Position numbers and translations under genes: made by a program
NCBI GenBank assembly: GCA_900538555.1
Contig: UPYI01000003.1
Span: 124,001-188,000 of the forward strand
DNA from: an uncultured Porphyromonadaceae bacterium
Lineage (GTDB): Bacteria; Bacteroidota; Bacteroidia; Bacteroidales; Barnesiellaceae
Direction of reading: 5' to 3'
DNA length: 64,000 bases
The notes under the pieces: generated by a model
The model's database searches: none
What the model was told of the DNA's origin: nothing
What the model saw: the letters and a program-made list of their open reading frames with translations, nothing else
Part shown: in pieces, positions 8,935-17,516 of the stretch
Numbering within the stretch: the stretch's first letter is position 1
How the letters are laid out: each line of letters opens with the position of its first letter

Positions 8935-10002
8935 ATGAAAAAAATCAGTTCATATTCAAAATGTTCCCTACTGTTGGTTCTTGCCTTGCTGTCCGTCATA
9001 TTTTCCGGCTTGGCACAGGATGCCCAAAAGAAAGTTGCGGTTTATGCCGTCGCCTTTTACAACCTTGAAAATTTATTTGATACCATCAACGATCCGGAAA
9101 AGAACGACGAGCAGTTTCTGCCCGACGGCTCATACCGGTGGACGAGTATGAAATACAACAACAAGCTGGAAAATCTTTCGTATGCAATCAGCAAACTGGC
9201 TACCGACAAATATTGCCCGCAAGGTCCTGCCGTGATCGGTATTTCGGAAATCGAAAACCGCCAGGTAGTCGAAGATCTTATCAGCACCGGCAAACTTGCC
9301 GAACGCAACTACGGTATCGCACATTACGATTCGCCCGACCGCCGCGGTGTGGATGTGGGATTGATCTACGACAAAGATCAATTTGAACTCGAATCGTCGT
9401 CGAGTATCCGCCTGCATATCCCCGACAGACCCGATTTTATCACCCGCGACCAACTGGTGGTAACGGGACGTATTGCCGGAGAGCGGATACATGTCATCGT
9501 AAACCACTGGCCCTCGCGTTTGGGCGGAGAGAAGAAATCGCGTCCGTTGCGTAACGCTGCCGCCGCATTGTCCAAGCATATCGCCGATTCGCTGCTGACA
9601 ATCGACCCGCAATCGAAAGTAATCATCATGGGCGACTTGAACGACGACCCGAACAACGTCAGCTGTAAAGAGGTGCTCGGAGCCAAGAAATATCCGCAGG
9701 AAGTGGAAGAAGGAGGTTACTACAACACGATGTGGCAACTTTTCGACAAAGGCATCGGTTCGCTCGCCTATAACGGATCGTGGAACTTGTTCGACCAAAT
9801 CATTATTTCGGGCAATATGCTCGGCAAAGACCGTTCGACGCTGAAATACTTCAAGTCGGAAGTTTTCAACCGCGATTTCCTGAAACAAAGCGAAGGAAAA
9901 TACAAAGGTTATCCCAAACGTACCCATGCCGCAGGCGTTTACCTGAACGGATACAGCGACCACTTCCCCACGATCATCTATCTGGCGAAAGAGGTGCAAT
10001 AA
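8935..10002 (+). CDS. Secreted endonuclease/exonuclease/phosphatase (EEP) family protein
   Basis: The 355-residue protein has a signal peptide (SLLLVLALLSVIFSGLAQ) followed by a full EEP fold. Visible family motifs are YNLENLFD (metal-binding Asn/Glu), IGISEIENR (catalytic Glu), HYDSPDRRGVDVGL, VNHWPSR (catalytic His), MGDLNDDP (metal/active-site Asp and Asn) and the terminal SDHFP (catalytic Asp-His). All key residues are present, so it should be an active Mg-dependent phosphodiesterase in the periplasm or outside the cell. Related Bacteroidetes proteins are called nucleases or phosphatases. It is divergent from the TonB/endonuclease I cluster and probably serves the same pathway. Confidence 0.92.
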   Translation: MKKISSYSKCSLLLVLALLSVIFSGLAQDAQKKVAVYAVAFYNLENLFDTINDPEKNDEQFLPDGSYRWTSMKYNNKLENLSYAISKLATDKYCPQGPAVIGISEIENRQVVEDLISTGKLAERNYGIAHYDSPDRRGVDVGLIYDKDQFELESSSSIRLHIPDRPDFITRDQLVVTGRIAGERIHVIVNHWPSRLGGEKKSRPLRNAAAALSKHIADSLLTIDPQSKVIIMGDLNDDPNNVSCKEVLGAKKYPQEVEEGGYYNTMWQLFDKGIGSLAYNGSWNLFDQIIISGNMLGKDRSTLKYFKSEVFNRDFLKQSEGKYKGYPKRTHAAGVYLNGYSDHFPTIIYLAKEVQ

Positions 10003-10022
10003 CGAAAACGAAACCTATCAAG

Positions 10023-10056
10023 AAAGGGGATGTGCTATCGCGAGCATATCCCCTTT
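10023..10056 (+). terminator. Hairpin after the EEP nuclease gene
   Basis: AAAGGGGAT and ATCCCCTTT pair perfectly with a further TGCT/AGCA extension around a short loop. The T-run after the stem is weak. Confidence 0.6.
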
Positions 10057-10128
10057 CGTAATGATACGACCATAAATACGCGACGTATCGCGTCGAAACC
10101 AACCGACCTAAAACGTACACACAACAGT

Positions 10129-11034
10129 ATGTCACCCAAAGTAAAAAACCGCACATTACCCCTCGCCATGCTTGCCGGCAGCATTGCAGGCTACTTGTTC
10201 CCAGAATTCATAAAGACGTATGCGACCCTATTCGCTCCGATCTTGATCTTCGCCATGTTGCTGATTACTTATTGCCGGATTTCATTTCGGGAGATCAGAA
10301 TCACCGGCATGCACTGGAAACTGATCGCCGTGCAGATATTCGGATCGCTTGCCCTGTTTTTCATGCTTTATCCATTAAGCCCCGATATTGCAGAAGGCAC
10401 TTTTATCTGCGTCTTCTGCCCTACGGCTACCGCCGCTCCGGTTATCACAGGAATGCTCGGCGGCAGTATCACGACATTGGTTGCATATAGCCTGTTGAGC
10501 AATATCACCGTGGCATTGCTCGCCCCATTCATCTTCTCGTTCATGGGTGTCCATGCCGAAATTTCATTTCTGGAATCGCTCGTCATCATCGGAGAGAAAG
10601 TAGTTCCCCTGCTGATCCTACCCCTATTGTGTGCAATCGCATTGCAATATGCACTGCCCAAAGCACACTCTTTTCTAAGCAGCCGCCAATCTCTCTCGTT
10701 TTATCTGTGGGCGGTTTCACTATTCTTAGTTATCGGCAAAGCCGTCACATTTATCATCGAGCAAGGTAGCGAATACGTATTGTTGGAAGTCGCCATAGCC
10801 GGTTGTGCTTTGGTGGTATGCCTGATGCAATTCAAAGTCGGTCGCCTGATCGGAAAGAGATACGGCGACAAGGTGTCGGGAGGACAAGGTCTCGGGCAAA
10901 AAAATACGGTACTCGCCATCTGGATGGCACTAACCTATCTGAATCCGGTCGCATCGGTCGGTCCGGCAGCGTATGTCGTGTGGCAGAATATCATCAATAG
11001 CTGGCAGCTTTGGCGGAAAGATCAGAAAAAATAA
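10129..11034 (+). CDS. BASS-type (bile acid:sodium symporter family) membrane transporter
   Basis: This 301-residue integral membrane protein has about nine hydrophobic helices. The segments CPTATAAPVITGMLGG and GLGQKNTVLAIWMA (residues ~95-115 and ~255-270) resemble the two crossover-helix motifs of the BASS/SBF family. Family members carry organic anions with sodium across the inner membrane; the substrate is not predictable here. ATG 10129 is chosen because the upstream in-frame stretch is polar, not conserved-looking, and overlaps the preceding terminator region. The last nine codons are part of a direct repeat whose second copy lies 1.4 kb downstream at 12403. Confidence 0.85.
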   Translation: MSPKVKNRTLPLAMLAGSIAGYLFPEFIKTYATLFAPILIFAMLLITYCRISFREIRITGMHWKLIAVQIFGSLALFFMLYPLSPDIAEGTFICVFCPTATAAPVITGMLGGSITTLVAYSLLSNITVALLAPFIFSFMGVHAEISFLESLVIIGEKVVPLLILPLLCAIALQYALPKAHSFLSSRQSLSFYLWAVSLFLVIGKAVTFIIEQGSEYVLLEVAIAGCALVVCLMQFKVGRLIGKRYGDKVSGGQGLGQKNTVLAIWMALTYLNPVASVGPAAYVVWQNIINSWQLWRKDQKK

Positions 11035-11045
11035 TGTACGCATCC
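11009..11045 (+). repeat. Direct repeat, left copy, flanking the DUF1016 gene
   Basis: A 37-bp sequence covers the last codons and stop of the BASS gene (TTTGGCGGAAAGATCAGA...ACGCATCC). It recurs at 12403-12438 with a single A deleted from an A-run. Confidence 0.95.
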
Positions 11046-11216
11046 TCCGGCAGAGACTTATGGAGATTGCTCTCCTAATGACATACCGGATTCCTATAAT
11101 TTACCAAATCTTTCGTCTATATGCCAAACTAACAAATATCTTTCCATAAACGACAAAGTATGTGTACTGACGAGAAGAAAAACACCATTAGGTTCTCTTC
11201 CCCAACATTATTTTTG

Positions 11217-11224
11217 TATTTTTG
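11217..11224 (+). promoter_or_regulatory. Candidate -7 box for the DUF1016 gene
   Basis: TATTTTTG fits TAnnTTTG and lies 20 nt before ATG 11245. No clear -33 element is seen. Confidence 0.45.
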
Positions 11225-11244
11225 CTGCATATAGCGATGCAGAA

Positions 11245-12348
11245 ATGAATATAAATCAGAATTATAGAGAAGCCGCAAAGGCAATAAAAGGAGCTATCCT
11301 CCGAAGTCAATACCGAGCAGCCGCATCGGTAAACAAGGAACAGCTATCTCTTTATTACGGCATTGGACGTTACGTATCGAAAAATTCTCGTACAGACTTT
11401 TGGGGGAAAGGTGCAATTGAACAAATTTCTTCGATGTTGCAGAAAGAACTGCCGGGATTAAGAGGTTTTTCAGCCTCGAATATAAAAAACATGAGAATTT
11501 TTTATGAAGCGTGGGAATCTGTTTTAAATCGCCAGCCACTGGCTGACGATTTGGCATTAAATGAAAAATTGCTCCTTGTAGAAAACCATCCGCCAATGGT
11601 GGATAATTTTAATTGGTCAGACTTCCTTTCGATCGGTTTTAGCCACCATACCGAAATAATATCCAAAGCCAAGACCACAGAAGCAAGATTATTCTATATA
11701 CATGAATGTGCTACTCACTATTGGAGCAAATACACTTTAAGAGATTACTTAAAAGCAGACCTATATAACCACCGGGGAACTTTACCTAACAATTTCTCAC
11801 AGACATTGCCTGACACCAAGCATGCTCTAAAAGCAGTCTGTTCATTTAAAGATGAATACATGCTTGATTTCATCAATGTAGAAGAATTGAATGAGCAAGA
11901 AGAGGATTTAGACGAAAGGATAGTAGAAAAAGCGATTGTTGCCAATGTGAAAAAATTCATCATGACTTTTGGGCAAGATTTCAGTTTTATAGGCAATCAA
12001 TATCGCATAGAGGTTGCAGGTGAAGAAATATTCATTGATTTGCTCTTTTTCAACCGAGAACTTAATTCGCTGGTCGCAGTCGAGTTGAAATCCGGTAAAT
12101 TCCGTACATCTTATTTAGGGCAACTGAATACTTATCTATCCGCCTTAGATACATATATCAGAAAGCCTCACGAAAATCCTTCTATCGGAATAATCCTCTG
12201 CCGGGAGATGAATCAAACCTTTGTAGAATTTGCCGTTCGCGATTATAACAAACCGATGGGAGTCGCGACTTACCGTGCATCCAAAGATATGCCAGAACGG
12301 CTTCGCAATGCCCTGCCGGACATTGAGGATTTAAAAAAGCTATTGTAA
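11245..12348 (+). CDS. DUF1016 (YhcG-family) PDDEXK nuclease-domain protein
   Basis: The 367-residue product has the two-part YhcG layout. An N-terminal helical domain (~10-160) carries the signature YYGIGRYVS...GKGAIEQIS...GFSASNIKNMRIFYEAW. A C-terminal PDDEXK-like domain (~220-367) has EIFIDLLFFNRELNSLVAVELKSG (catalytic D...ELK) and GQLNTYL. Family members are found beside restriction-modification and toxin-antitoxin genes and act on DNA or RNA; the exact role is not settled. The gene stands alone, is more AT-rich than its neighbours and is bracketed by a direct repeat of the upstream gene's 3' end, which points to acquisition as a small island. Confidence 0.9.
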   Translation: MNINQNYREAAKAIKGAILRSQYRAAASVNKEQLSLYYGIGRYVSKNSRTDFWGKGAIEQISSMLQKELPGLRGFSASNIKNMRIFYEAWESVLNRQPLADDLALNEKLLLVENHPPMVDNFNWSDFLSIGFSHHTEIISKAKTTEARLFYIHECATHYWSKYTLRDYLKADLYNHRGTLPNNFSQTLPDTKHALKAVCSFKDEYMLDFINVEELNEQEEDLDERIVEKAIVANVKKFIMTFGQDFSFIGNQYRIEVAGEEIFIDLLFFNRELNSLVAVELKSGKFRTSYLGQLNTYLSALDTYIRKPHENPSIGIILCREMNQTFVEFAVRDYNKPMGVATYRASKDMPERLRNALPDIEDLKKLL

Positions 12349-12402
12349 GGCAAAGACTTTATCTCTTTTTGAGGGAAATAACCATCTTTTGTCGCACCGA
12401 CA

Positions 12403-12438
12403 TTTGGCGGAAAGATCAGAAAAATAATGTACGCATCC
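12403..12438 (+). repeat. Direct repeat, right copy, flanking the DUF1016 gene
   Basis: This 36-bp copy of 11009-11045 differs only by a one-base shortening of an A-run. It encodes nothing here; it is a displaced fragment of the BASS gene 3' end. Confidence 0.95.
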
Positions 12439-12587
12439 GGTTTCCGATATAGCCCGATGAACAAACCGAATAACAGAACCGATCTCTTTTTGCCATTTTA
12501 GATAATAAACTCTCATAAAAAACACCTTTTTTCGGATTTGGGACAAAAAATACCATATATTAAACATGGAACTTCCTAAAATATAAT

Positions 12588-12763
12588 TATATTTATCCCC
12601 AGTAATGCAAGTCGGAAAGAGGGCAAGGTTACTTGAACCTTATCGAAATGCGGTCTATCTCCGACAAAACAAGACAAAGGATATTATGATTTTTAACTAT
12701 ATTTTCTACATCTAAAACACATCTCAAAATCAATCACACAAAACACATTTAAATATTTTACTT
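12588..12763 (+). promoter_or_regulatory. Upstream region and possible structured leader of the Hc1 gene
   Basis: A -7-like TATATTTA lies at 12588-12595. Downstream, GTCGGA (12611-12616) pairs with TCCGAC (12660-12665) and encloses AAGGTT/AACCTT (12625-12641). This would give the small gene a ~160-nt leader with a nested hairpin. The rest of the 12349-12763 gap holds only the right direct-repeat copy. Confidence 0.3.
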
Positions 12764-12940
12764 ATGGAAAATTTAATCGCCCAAATCAACGAACAAATCG
12801 ATGCATTCAAAAAAGATGCAGAAGCATTCCTGACTAAAAACAACAAGGCTGCCGGTGCTCGCGCCCGTAAAACTTCGTTGGAATTGGCAGACTTAATGAA
12901 ACAATTCCGAAAAGAATCGATCGAAGCTGGAAAGAAATAA
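12764..12940 (+). CDS. Histone H1-like Hc1 family DNA-binding protein
   Basis: The 58-residue protein (MENLIAQINEQIDAFKKD...) is helical. It has Lys/Arg-rich segments (KNNKAAGARARKTSLELADLM) and matches the short Bacteroidetes Hc1 proteins in length and pattern. These are small basic proteins thought to bind and condense DNA in the cytoplasm. It is a monocistronic unit with a strong terminator 45 nt after the stop. Assignment is by pattern; a direct demonstration of DNA binding for this branch is not implied. Confidence 0.85.
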   Translation: MENLIAQINEQIDAFKKDAEAFLTKNNKAAGARARKTSLELADLMKQFRKESIEAGKK

Positions 12941-12984
12941 TTTTCATTTTGTCTATAATTCGTTTCTAATTAAGAAGAGGAGAG

Positions 12985-13024
12985 ATCGGTTTCGCCATTT
13001 TCTGGCGGAACCGATTTTTTTTTT
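12985..13024 (+). terminator. Strong intrinsic terminator of the Hc1 gene
   Basis: The hairpin ATCGGTTTCGCC/GGCGGAACCGAT with a 7-nt loop is followed by a run of about ten T residues. Confidence 0.92.
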
Positions 13025-13215
13025 ACGCCCATATCACCGACTGATCTATTCGTACAACTCAACCGGCATCACACATCTTACGAGAACGATACAAAAAATC
13101 GCAACAGGAAGAAGCATCCGACTAAACAAGAATCTTCGCAAAACTGAAACGCCGCATGAAATTGCGAATTTGATTTTGAGGAATATACGGAATAGATAAT
13201 GCTGTTGATTTTCAT

Positions 13216-13290
13216 AATAAACACTGCGCCTCGGCATAATCCGTTCAAGTTTCTCTTGACGGCTTCTGCTCTCGGCTTGCAGTTTATTTT
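13216..13290 (-). repeat. Dispersed hairpin repeat, copy 2
   Basis: This 75-bp imperfect palindrome starts and ends with AATAAAC/GTTTATT-type terminal inverted repeats. It has CCGAG arms and a TCAAG/CTTGA central stem. It is near-identical to copy 3, from which it is separated by 15 nt. Confidence 0.88.
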
Positions 13291-13305
13291 AAACTTTTGG
13301 TTTTC

Positions 13306-13380
13306 AACAAACGCTGCGCCTCGGCATAATCCGTTCAAGTTTCTCTTGACGGCTTCTGCTCTCGGCTTGCAGTTTATTTT
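13306..13380 (-). repeat. Dispersed hairpin repeat, copy 3
   Basis: The core is identical to that of copy 2 (GCCGAGAGCAGAAGCCG on the minus strand). On the plus strand its end supplies the -33 element of the DUF695 gene promoter. Confidence 0.88.
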
Positions 13381-13396
13381 AATTTTCGTACTTTTG
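13367..13396 (+). promoter_or_regulatory. Promoter of the DUF695 gene
   Basis: The -7 box TACTTTTG (13389-13396) has a TTG -33 element at 13367-13369 with a 19-nt spacer. The -33 lies inside the right end of hairpin repeat copy 3. Confidence 0.6.
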
Positions 13397-13440
13397 TTAT
13401 CGGCAAAGAGAATCCGCAACGAATAAAAAAAACGGACGAT

Positions 13441-13908
13441 ATGAAACTTACAGACAAATGGTTTACTGCTATTACCGAAGCAGAAGAGAATGACCGCCTG
13501 ATTATTGTTTGCGGTCGTGACCAGATACAGAACTTTATCGAATCGGGCAAGTTCCGCGAACGGGTAGAGATTTACTGGAAATATGCCGGTGACGAAAAAG
13601 GAATGCCGGCTATCCAAGAAGCCAAGTTGATGGAAGATGTACAAGACGCCCTACGCTCGGCTATGGAGAAAGACAAACTGGCGATACTCACCGGAGTATA
13701 TACCGGCAACAACGAACGCACTCTTGTCTTCTACACCCGCAATATTCCGGCATTCGGTGAAATGCTGAACAAGGCATTGGCTGGATTCGACCGCCTGCCG
13801 ATCGAAATCTACACCGAAAAAGATGCGGAATGGAACGAATACACCGAGATGTATGAGCTCCATCGTTTTTCGGAAACAGACGACGACACTCCGGACGAAG
13901 ATTTATAA
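13441..13908 (+). CDS. DUF695 domain protein
   Basis: This 155-residue soluble, acidic protein has the DUF695 pattern: KWFTAITEAEENDRLIIVCGR at the start, RVEIYWKYAGDEKGMP in the middle and LAILTGVYTGNNERTLVFYTRN before a Tyr/Glu-rich end (IEIYTEKDAEWNEY). No signal peptide is present, so it is cytoplasmic. The function of the family is unknown. It is a single-gene unit between its own promoter and a bidirectional terminator shared with yebC. The acidic tail (TDDDTPDEDL) is typical of the family's variable end. Confidence 0.82.
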   Translation: MKLTDKWFTAITEAEENDRLIIVCGRDQIQNFIESGKFRERVEIYWKYAGDEKGMPAIQEAKLMEDVQDALRSAMEKDKLAILTGVYTGNNERTLVFYTRNIPAFGEMLNKALAGFDRLPIEIYTEKDAEWNEYTEMYELHRFSETDDDTPDEDL

Positions 13909-13926
13909 AACATACCGCCTCACAAG

Positions 13927-14003
13927 AAAGGCTGCACCCGATTGAAAGAATCACCCAAAGCCCTATCGGCTTCAAGGAGTACTCAATCGGGTGCAGCCTT
14001 TTT
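13927..14003. terminator. Bidirectional terminator between DUF695 and yebC genes
   Basis: AAAGGCTGCACCCGATTGA pairs with its complement ending at 14000 across a ~35-nt loop. T-rich sequence follows on the plus strand and TTTC follows on the minus strand. Confidence 0.75.
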
Positions 14004-14106
14004 CTGTCTGTTACGACAGCGATCCGTCAAGAGAGAGACCTAACGGTGTACCTCGAAACTTATATTTCGGGACAACCGGACAATTCGCCTCGTCTCTCTA
14101 CGACGA

Positions 14107-14835
14107 TTATTCCTCTTCTTCTACTTCCTTCATGTTGTGGAACACATTCTGCACATCTTCGTCTTCTTCGAATTTTTCGAGCAGTTTTTCGATCGAAGCA
14201 CGTTGTTCGGCATTGAGTTCCTTCACATCGTTCGGTATACGGACGAATTCGGCAGAAATGATTTCATAACCGGCTTCCTCCAAATGATGCTGTATGTTGC
14301 TGTTCTGTTCGAACTCACCATACATCACGATATCGCCATCTTCTTCAAACAGTTCGTCTACGCCGTAGTCGATCAATTCCAATTCCAGATCGTCGATAGA
14401 AACGCCCTCTTTCGCTTTCACACGGAACATACATTTGTGTTCGAACAAGAAAGTAAGGCTACCGCTCGTACCCAAAGAACCTCCCGCTTTATTGAAATAG
14501 CTACGGACATTGGCCACCGTACGGGTCGTATTGTCTGTTGCCGTTTCGATAAGTATAGCGATACCGAAAGGTCCATAACCTTCGTAAACGACTTCCTTGT
14601 AATCTCCGGCATCTTTCGAAATAGCTTTCTTGATGGCACGTTCCACGTTTTCTTTCGGCATATTCGCCGCCTTGGCATTTTGCATCAAGACACGCAGACG
14701 CGGGTTGCTGTCGGGATCGGGACCTCCGGCTTTTACAGCAATAGAGATTTCCTTACCGATTTTTGTAAAAGTACGCGCCATGTTACCCCAGCGCTTCAAT
14801 TTTCTGGCTTTACGATATTCGAACGCTCTTCCCAT
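14107..14835 (-). CDS. yebC: YebC/PmpR-family regulator or translation factor
   Basis: The 242-residue protein has the family opening MGRAFEYRKARKLKRWGNMA and the motifs GGPDPDSNPRL, MPKENVERAI, YEGYGPFGIAILIE and GSLGTSGSLTFLF. The tail is acidic (VEEEE). YebC-family proteins are annotated as DNA-binding regulators, and more recent work links some members to easing ribosome stalling at proline-rich stretches; which applies here cannot be seen. The extended start beginning MGRAFEYRK is the usual one in Bacteroidetes. The gene follows pheT with a 34-nt gap, so the two are probably co-transcribed. Confidence 0.95.
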   Translation of the reverse strand: MGRAFEYRKARKLKRWGNMARTFTKIGKEISIAVKAGGPDPDSNPRLRVLMQNAKAANMPKENVERAIKKAISKDAGDYKEVVYEGYGPFGIAILIETATDNTTRTVANVRSYFNKAGGSLGTSGSLTFLFEHKCMFRVKAKEGVSIDDLELELIDYGVDELFEEDGDIVMYGEFEQNSNIQHHLEEAGYEIISAEFVRIPNDVKELNAEQRASIEKLLEKFEEDEDVQNVFHNMKEVEEEE

Positions 14836-14869
14836 TGTATAGAATATTTACTTGTTATAATTTAGATTC

Positions 14870-17335
14870 TTATCTGAGTTCCGCACCCAATTGTTGTTTG
14901 AGGCTGGAAATGATCTTGTTCATAATCGCATCGATCTGTTTATCGGTCAAGGTCTTGTTTTCGTCTTGCAGGATAAACGATACGGCATACGATTTTTTAC
15001 CTTCCGGCAGATTCTTGCCTTCGTACACGTCGAAGAGGAATACTTCTTTCAGCAGTTTCCGCTCGCTGGCATACGCTACCCGTTCGATCTCTACAAACGA
15101 AACCGACTGATCGAGCAACAACGCCAAATCGCGTTTCACCGGTTGGAACTTGGGCAGGTCTTTGTAGAGCACCTTGTTCCGGGTAGCCAGTTTCATCAAG
15201 GCATCCCAATTGAGTTCGGCATACGCTACATCCTGATCGATATCGAACTGTTTCAGAATTTTCTTGGCAACGACTCCCAGCGTACCTACCCGTTTTCCGC
15301 CACGGGTAGAAATCGTAAGCGCTGCGGCATAGATTTCGTCGGCAGTTTGTTCGAATACAAGTTCGTGCACCGCTATACCCATGCGTGAGAAAATATTGAG
15401 TACGTGTGCCTTCAACTCATAAACCGTATTCTTTTCTTCGGGATGAGCCCAACTACCCGATACCCGGTTTCCGGTCATCCACAAGGCAAAATGTTTTTCT
15501 TCGCTATACGGAGCGAGTACGCCTTTTTCCATATCGGCTGCGGCATTGTAGTAATAGCAATTTCCGCATTCGTAGAAACGGAGATCCGAGCGCCGGCGGT
15601 TGATATTATGCGAAAGGCTTTCCAATCCGCCGAAAAGCAAAGTCTGGCGCATCACATTCAAGTCGTTGCTCAACGGATTGAGCAGCGTTACGCAATTCGC
15701 GCGCGGATATGTTTTCTCCAATGCATCGTAATATGCACCGCATGTGAGCGAGTTATTCATGATTTCGTTGAATCCGCATCCCGACAATTGTTCCGAAATG
15801 AGGTTCTGCAACCGATGGCTTTCGTCGGTCGGTGTCTTATACGAAAGGTTGGAATGTACGGTGTCGGTAAATTCGACATTGTTGTAACCGTAAATACGCA
15901 ATATATCTTCGATCACATCGACATCGCGCTGTACATCGACCCGATAGGTCGGTACGCGCAGATCGAGAGCCTCGTCCGTCTCGCCGACAATCTCAATTTC
16001 CAGACTTTTCAAAATGCTCTTCACCAGATCGGCAGGTATCTCTTTTCCGATCAAGGAATTCATTTTCCGATAAGAGAGCGATACGGGGAAGTTTTCCGCT
16101 TTTACGGGATAAATATCGACTATATCGCCACACACTTCACCGCCAGCCAATTCCTGAACGAGTAATGCAGCGTACTTCAATACATATACGCAGTTGTTCG
16201 GATCGACACCTCTTTCGAACCGGAACGAAGCATCGGTGTTGAGACCTTGACGACGCGCGGTTTTACGCACCCACATGGGGTTAAAGCATGCCGACTCCAA
16301 GAATATATCGGTAGTCTCTGCCGTTACGCCCGATTTCAATCCACCGAATACACCGGCAATACACATCGACTCTTCGGTATTCCGGATCATCAGGTCGCGA
16401 GCAGTAAGCGTACGTTCCACTTCGTCGAGGGTAATGAATTTCTCTCCTTCCGCAGCCGGTTCCACAATCACCTTGCCGCCTGCGATCTGTTTCAGATCGA
16501 AGCAATGCAACGGTTGTCCGGTGGCATGCAACACATAATTGGTAATATCCACTACATTGTTTATCGGACGCAAACCGATTGCAGAAAGACGTTGTTTCAA
16601 CCAATCGGGACTTTCCGTAACATGCACCCCGCGTACCGTAACCCCGGCATAACGCGGACAAGCTTCGGCGTGACGCACTTCCACTTCGATCGCCCCGTCG
16701 TGACGGTCTACCTTGAACGCCTCGACCGACGGACGATGCAGACCGCCGTCCTTGCCGTGACGCGCCAGATATGCCGCCAAATCGCGGGCTACACCATAGT
16801 GCGAAGCCGCATCGATACGGTTGGGCGTAATGTCTACTTCCAGTATATAATCGCTCTTGATATTATAGTAGTCTTTTGCCAATGTACCGGGCAGAGCCGT
16901 TTCGGGCAATACAATGATTCCGTCGTGCGATTCACCGATACCGATCTCGTCTTCGGCGCAGATCATGCCGAACGATTCTTCCCCACGGATTTTCGATTTC
17001 TTAATCGTGAAACTTTCCTCGCCGTCGTAAAGCACCGTGCCGACGGTAGCCACCACCACGTGCTGACCTGCCGCAACGTTAGGCGCACCGCAAACGATTT
17101 TCACGGGCACTCCGTCGCCCAAATCGACAGTCGTAATGTGTAAATGGTCGGAATTAGGGTGCTCCACGCAAGTGAGGACTTTTCCGATCACCAGTCCTTC
17201 CAGACCGCCTTTTATCGTTTGTACTTCTTCTATTCCACCTGTTTCCAGTCCGATGGAAGTCAGCGCCTGCGACACTTCTTCGGGCGTCAGATCGAAGTCA
17301 AGATAATCTTTTAGCCAATTGTACGAAATATTCAT
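14870..17335 (-). CDS. pheT: Phenylalanine--tRNA ligase beta subunit
   Basis: The 821-residue length is normal for bacterial PheT. The order of domains is complete: N-terminal ISYNWLKDYLD, an EMAP-like tRNA-binding domain at ~40-150 (VLTCVEHPNSDHLHITTVDLG), a B3/B4 editing domain at ~210-390 (NNVVDITNYVLHATGQPLHCFD), B5 at ~400-475, the catalytic-like core, and a C-terminal FDX-ACB anticodon-binding domain at ~725-821. With PheS (not in the window) it charges tRNA-Phe. It is followed by yebC on the same strand. No leader-peptide or T-box-like structure was recognised upstream in 17336-17516. Confidence 0.98.
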   Translation of the reverse strand: MNISYNWLKDYLDFDLTPEEVSQALTSIGLETGGIEEVQTIKGGLEGLVIGKVLTCVEHPNSDHLHITTVDLGDGVPVKIVCGAPNVAAGQHVVVATVGTVLYDGEESFTIKKSKIRGEESFGMICAEDEIGIGESHDGIIVLPETALPGTLAKDYYNIKSDYILEVDITPNRIDAASHYGVARDLAAYLARHGKDGGLHRPSVEAFKVDRHDGAIEVEVRHAEACPRYAGVTVRGVHVTESPDWLKQRLSAIGLRPINNVVDITNYVLHATGQPLHCFDLKQIAGGKVIVEPAAEGEKFITLDEVERTLTARDLMIRNTEESMCIAGVFGGLKSGVTAETTDIFLESACFNPMWVRKTARRQGLNTDASFRFERGVDPNNCVYVLKYAALLVQELAGGEVCGDIVDIYPVKAENFPVSLSYRKMNSLIGKEIPADLVKSILKSLEIEIVGETDEALDLRVPTYRVDVQRDVDVIEDILRIYGYNNVEFTDTVHSNLSYKTPTDESHRLQNLISEQLSGCGFNEIMNNSLTCGAYYDALEKTYPRANCVTLLNPLSNDLNVMRQTLLFGGLESLSHNINRRRSDLRFYECGNCYYYNAAADMEKGVLAPYSEEKHFALWMTGNRVSGSWAHPEEKNTVYELKAHVLNIFSRMGIAVHELVFEQTADEIYAAALTISTRGGKRVGTLGVVAKKILKQFDIDQDVAYAELNWDALMKLATRNKVLYKDLPKFQPVKRDLALLLDQSVSFVEIERVAYASERKLLKEVFLFDVYEGKNLPEGKKSYAVSFILQDENKTLTDKQIDAIMNKIISSLKQQLGAELR

Positions 17336-17516
17336 AGCTATATTGTAATTTCATTCAGTCATTATCCGTATGTCCGTTCAGACCCTGCCACTTGCAGGTA
17401 TTCCGAAAAAACATGCCAAAGTTAATAAGATTTATTTTTTTATCCGCCAATCCGTTCATAAAATTAGCGGGCGACAGCTGCCTATTGTTTCGCGGAAGCC
17501 GGACATTCCATCCGAG

